The translations under genes were made by a program, and so were the position numbers. DNA of 5,711 bases from JAKLKS01 sp964370855 (lineage in GTDB: Bacteria; Planctomycetota; JAJSAM01; JAKLKS01): the NCBI GenBank assembly GCA_964370855.1, contig CAYJMF010000195.1:1-5711 (forward strand). The letters run 5' to 3'. Positions within the stretch are counted from its first letter, which is position 1. Every line of letters starts with the position of its first letter. Of the stretch, positions 5,501 to 5,711 are shown piece by piece. The notes under the pieces were generated by a model. The model did not search any database, was not told the DNA's origin, and was given only the letters and a program-made list of their open reading frames with translations.

Positions 5501-5711
5501 GGCCCTCGCCGGCGATCAGGCCGGAGGCGGCCAGCACGCCGGCGTTCTCGACGCGCGCCTTCTGTGCCGCGTTGAAGCCGCGCTTGTCGCGGAGCCTGTC
5601 GACGATGCCGCGGATGACGCCGCCGACGAAGATCGCGAACGTGGTCTCGAGCGGCAGGTACATGCCGACCGAGAACAGCATGGGCGAGCGCACCTTGATC
5701 AGAATGAGGGA
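5307..5711 (-). CDS. OPT family oligopeptide/metal-chelate transporter, C-terminal fragment
   Basis: The frame enters at the right edge and ends at TAA (5307-5309), leaving 134 residues of the C-terminus. The start lies outside the window: the frame is open to the last base (SLILIKV precedes the internal GTG at 5693), so the GTG is not a true start. Features recalled from bacterial OPT transporters are VGMYLPLETTFAIFVGGVIR, then a charged cytoplasmic loop (DRLRDKRGFNAAQKAR), then GVLAASGLIAGEGLMGLVVAGV and a final membrane helix (about IAPWLAIAVLVGLAAYLVLVP), followed by a short polar tail. OPT proteins are integral membrane carriers that import oligopeptides or metal chelates; substrate cannot be told from this part. 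The gene converges on the VWA gene. Its codons differ from the cluster: Pro is CCG in 7 of 8 and Gly is GGC in 12 of 13. Confidence 0.85.
   Translation of the reverse strand, partial: SLILIKVRSPMLFSVGMYLPLETTFAIFVGGVIRGIVDRLRDKRGFNAAQKARVENAGVLAASGLIAGEGLMGLVVAGVVVSRADKTFPTAESFAAIAPWLAIAVLVGLAAYLVLVPISKAGAADEPAPPTAVM

Noticed and set aside
1..5711. tRNA, rRNA, CRISPR array or insertion sequence
   Set aside because: No cloverleaf, ribosomal RNA segment, regularly spaced repeats, or transposase-like protein is visible on either strand.

Overview
The window is very GC-rich (long C and G runs, strong G/C third positions) and looks bacterial. The protein families fit a Planctomycetota- or Verrucomicrobiota-like bacterium, or a related uncultured lineage. 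That placement rests on recalled resemblance of the large von Willebrand factor A (VWA) protein, and no marker gene is present, so it is tentative.

Layout: (1) 1-583 has no credible gene. It holds an imperfect hairpin at the left edge, a polypurine G-quadruplex motif, pyrimidine-rich DNA, a perfect 26-bp inverted repeat (323-406), and a dyad around a TATACT -10-like box (502-557) just before the first gene. (2) 584-5250 is a same-strand cluster of three genes: a 454-residue membrane-anchored helical protein, a 107-residue Gly/Met-rich protein, and a ~900-residue membrane protein with two VWA domains and a GATase1-like domain. (3) 5107-5222 is an extreme G/C-only homopolymer stretch that obscures the end of the third gene. 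(4) 5225-5294 carries two hairpins. (5) 5307-5711, minus strand, is the C-terminal end of an OPT-family transporter running off the right edge.

The first three genes resemble the tail of MoxR/DUF58/VWA-type clusters, in which membrane VWA (BatA-like) proteins work with helical membrane partners, often alongside a MoxR AAA+ ATPase. No MoxR or DUF58 gene is in the window, and 583 bp of non-coding DNA precedes the cluster. The most notable points are that genes 1 and 2 lie in the same frame, separated only by two TGA codons with a hairpin between them, and that the second VWA domain has lost its metal-binding motif while the first keeps it. The transporter fragment uses clearly different codons from the cluster, and the change occurs across the G/C homopolymer stretch, so an assembly join or a transfer boundary there is possible.
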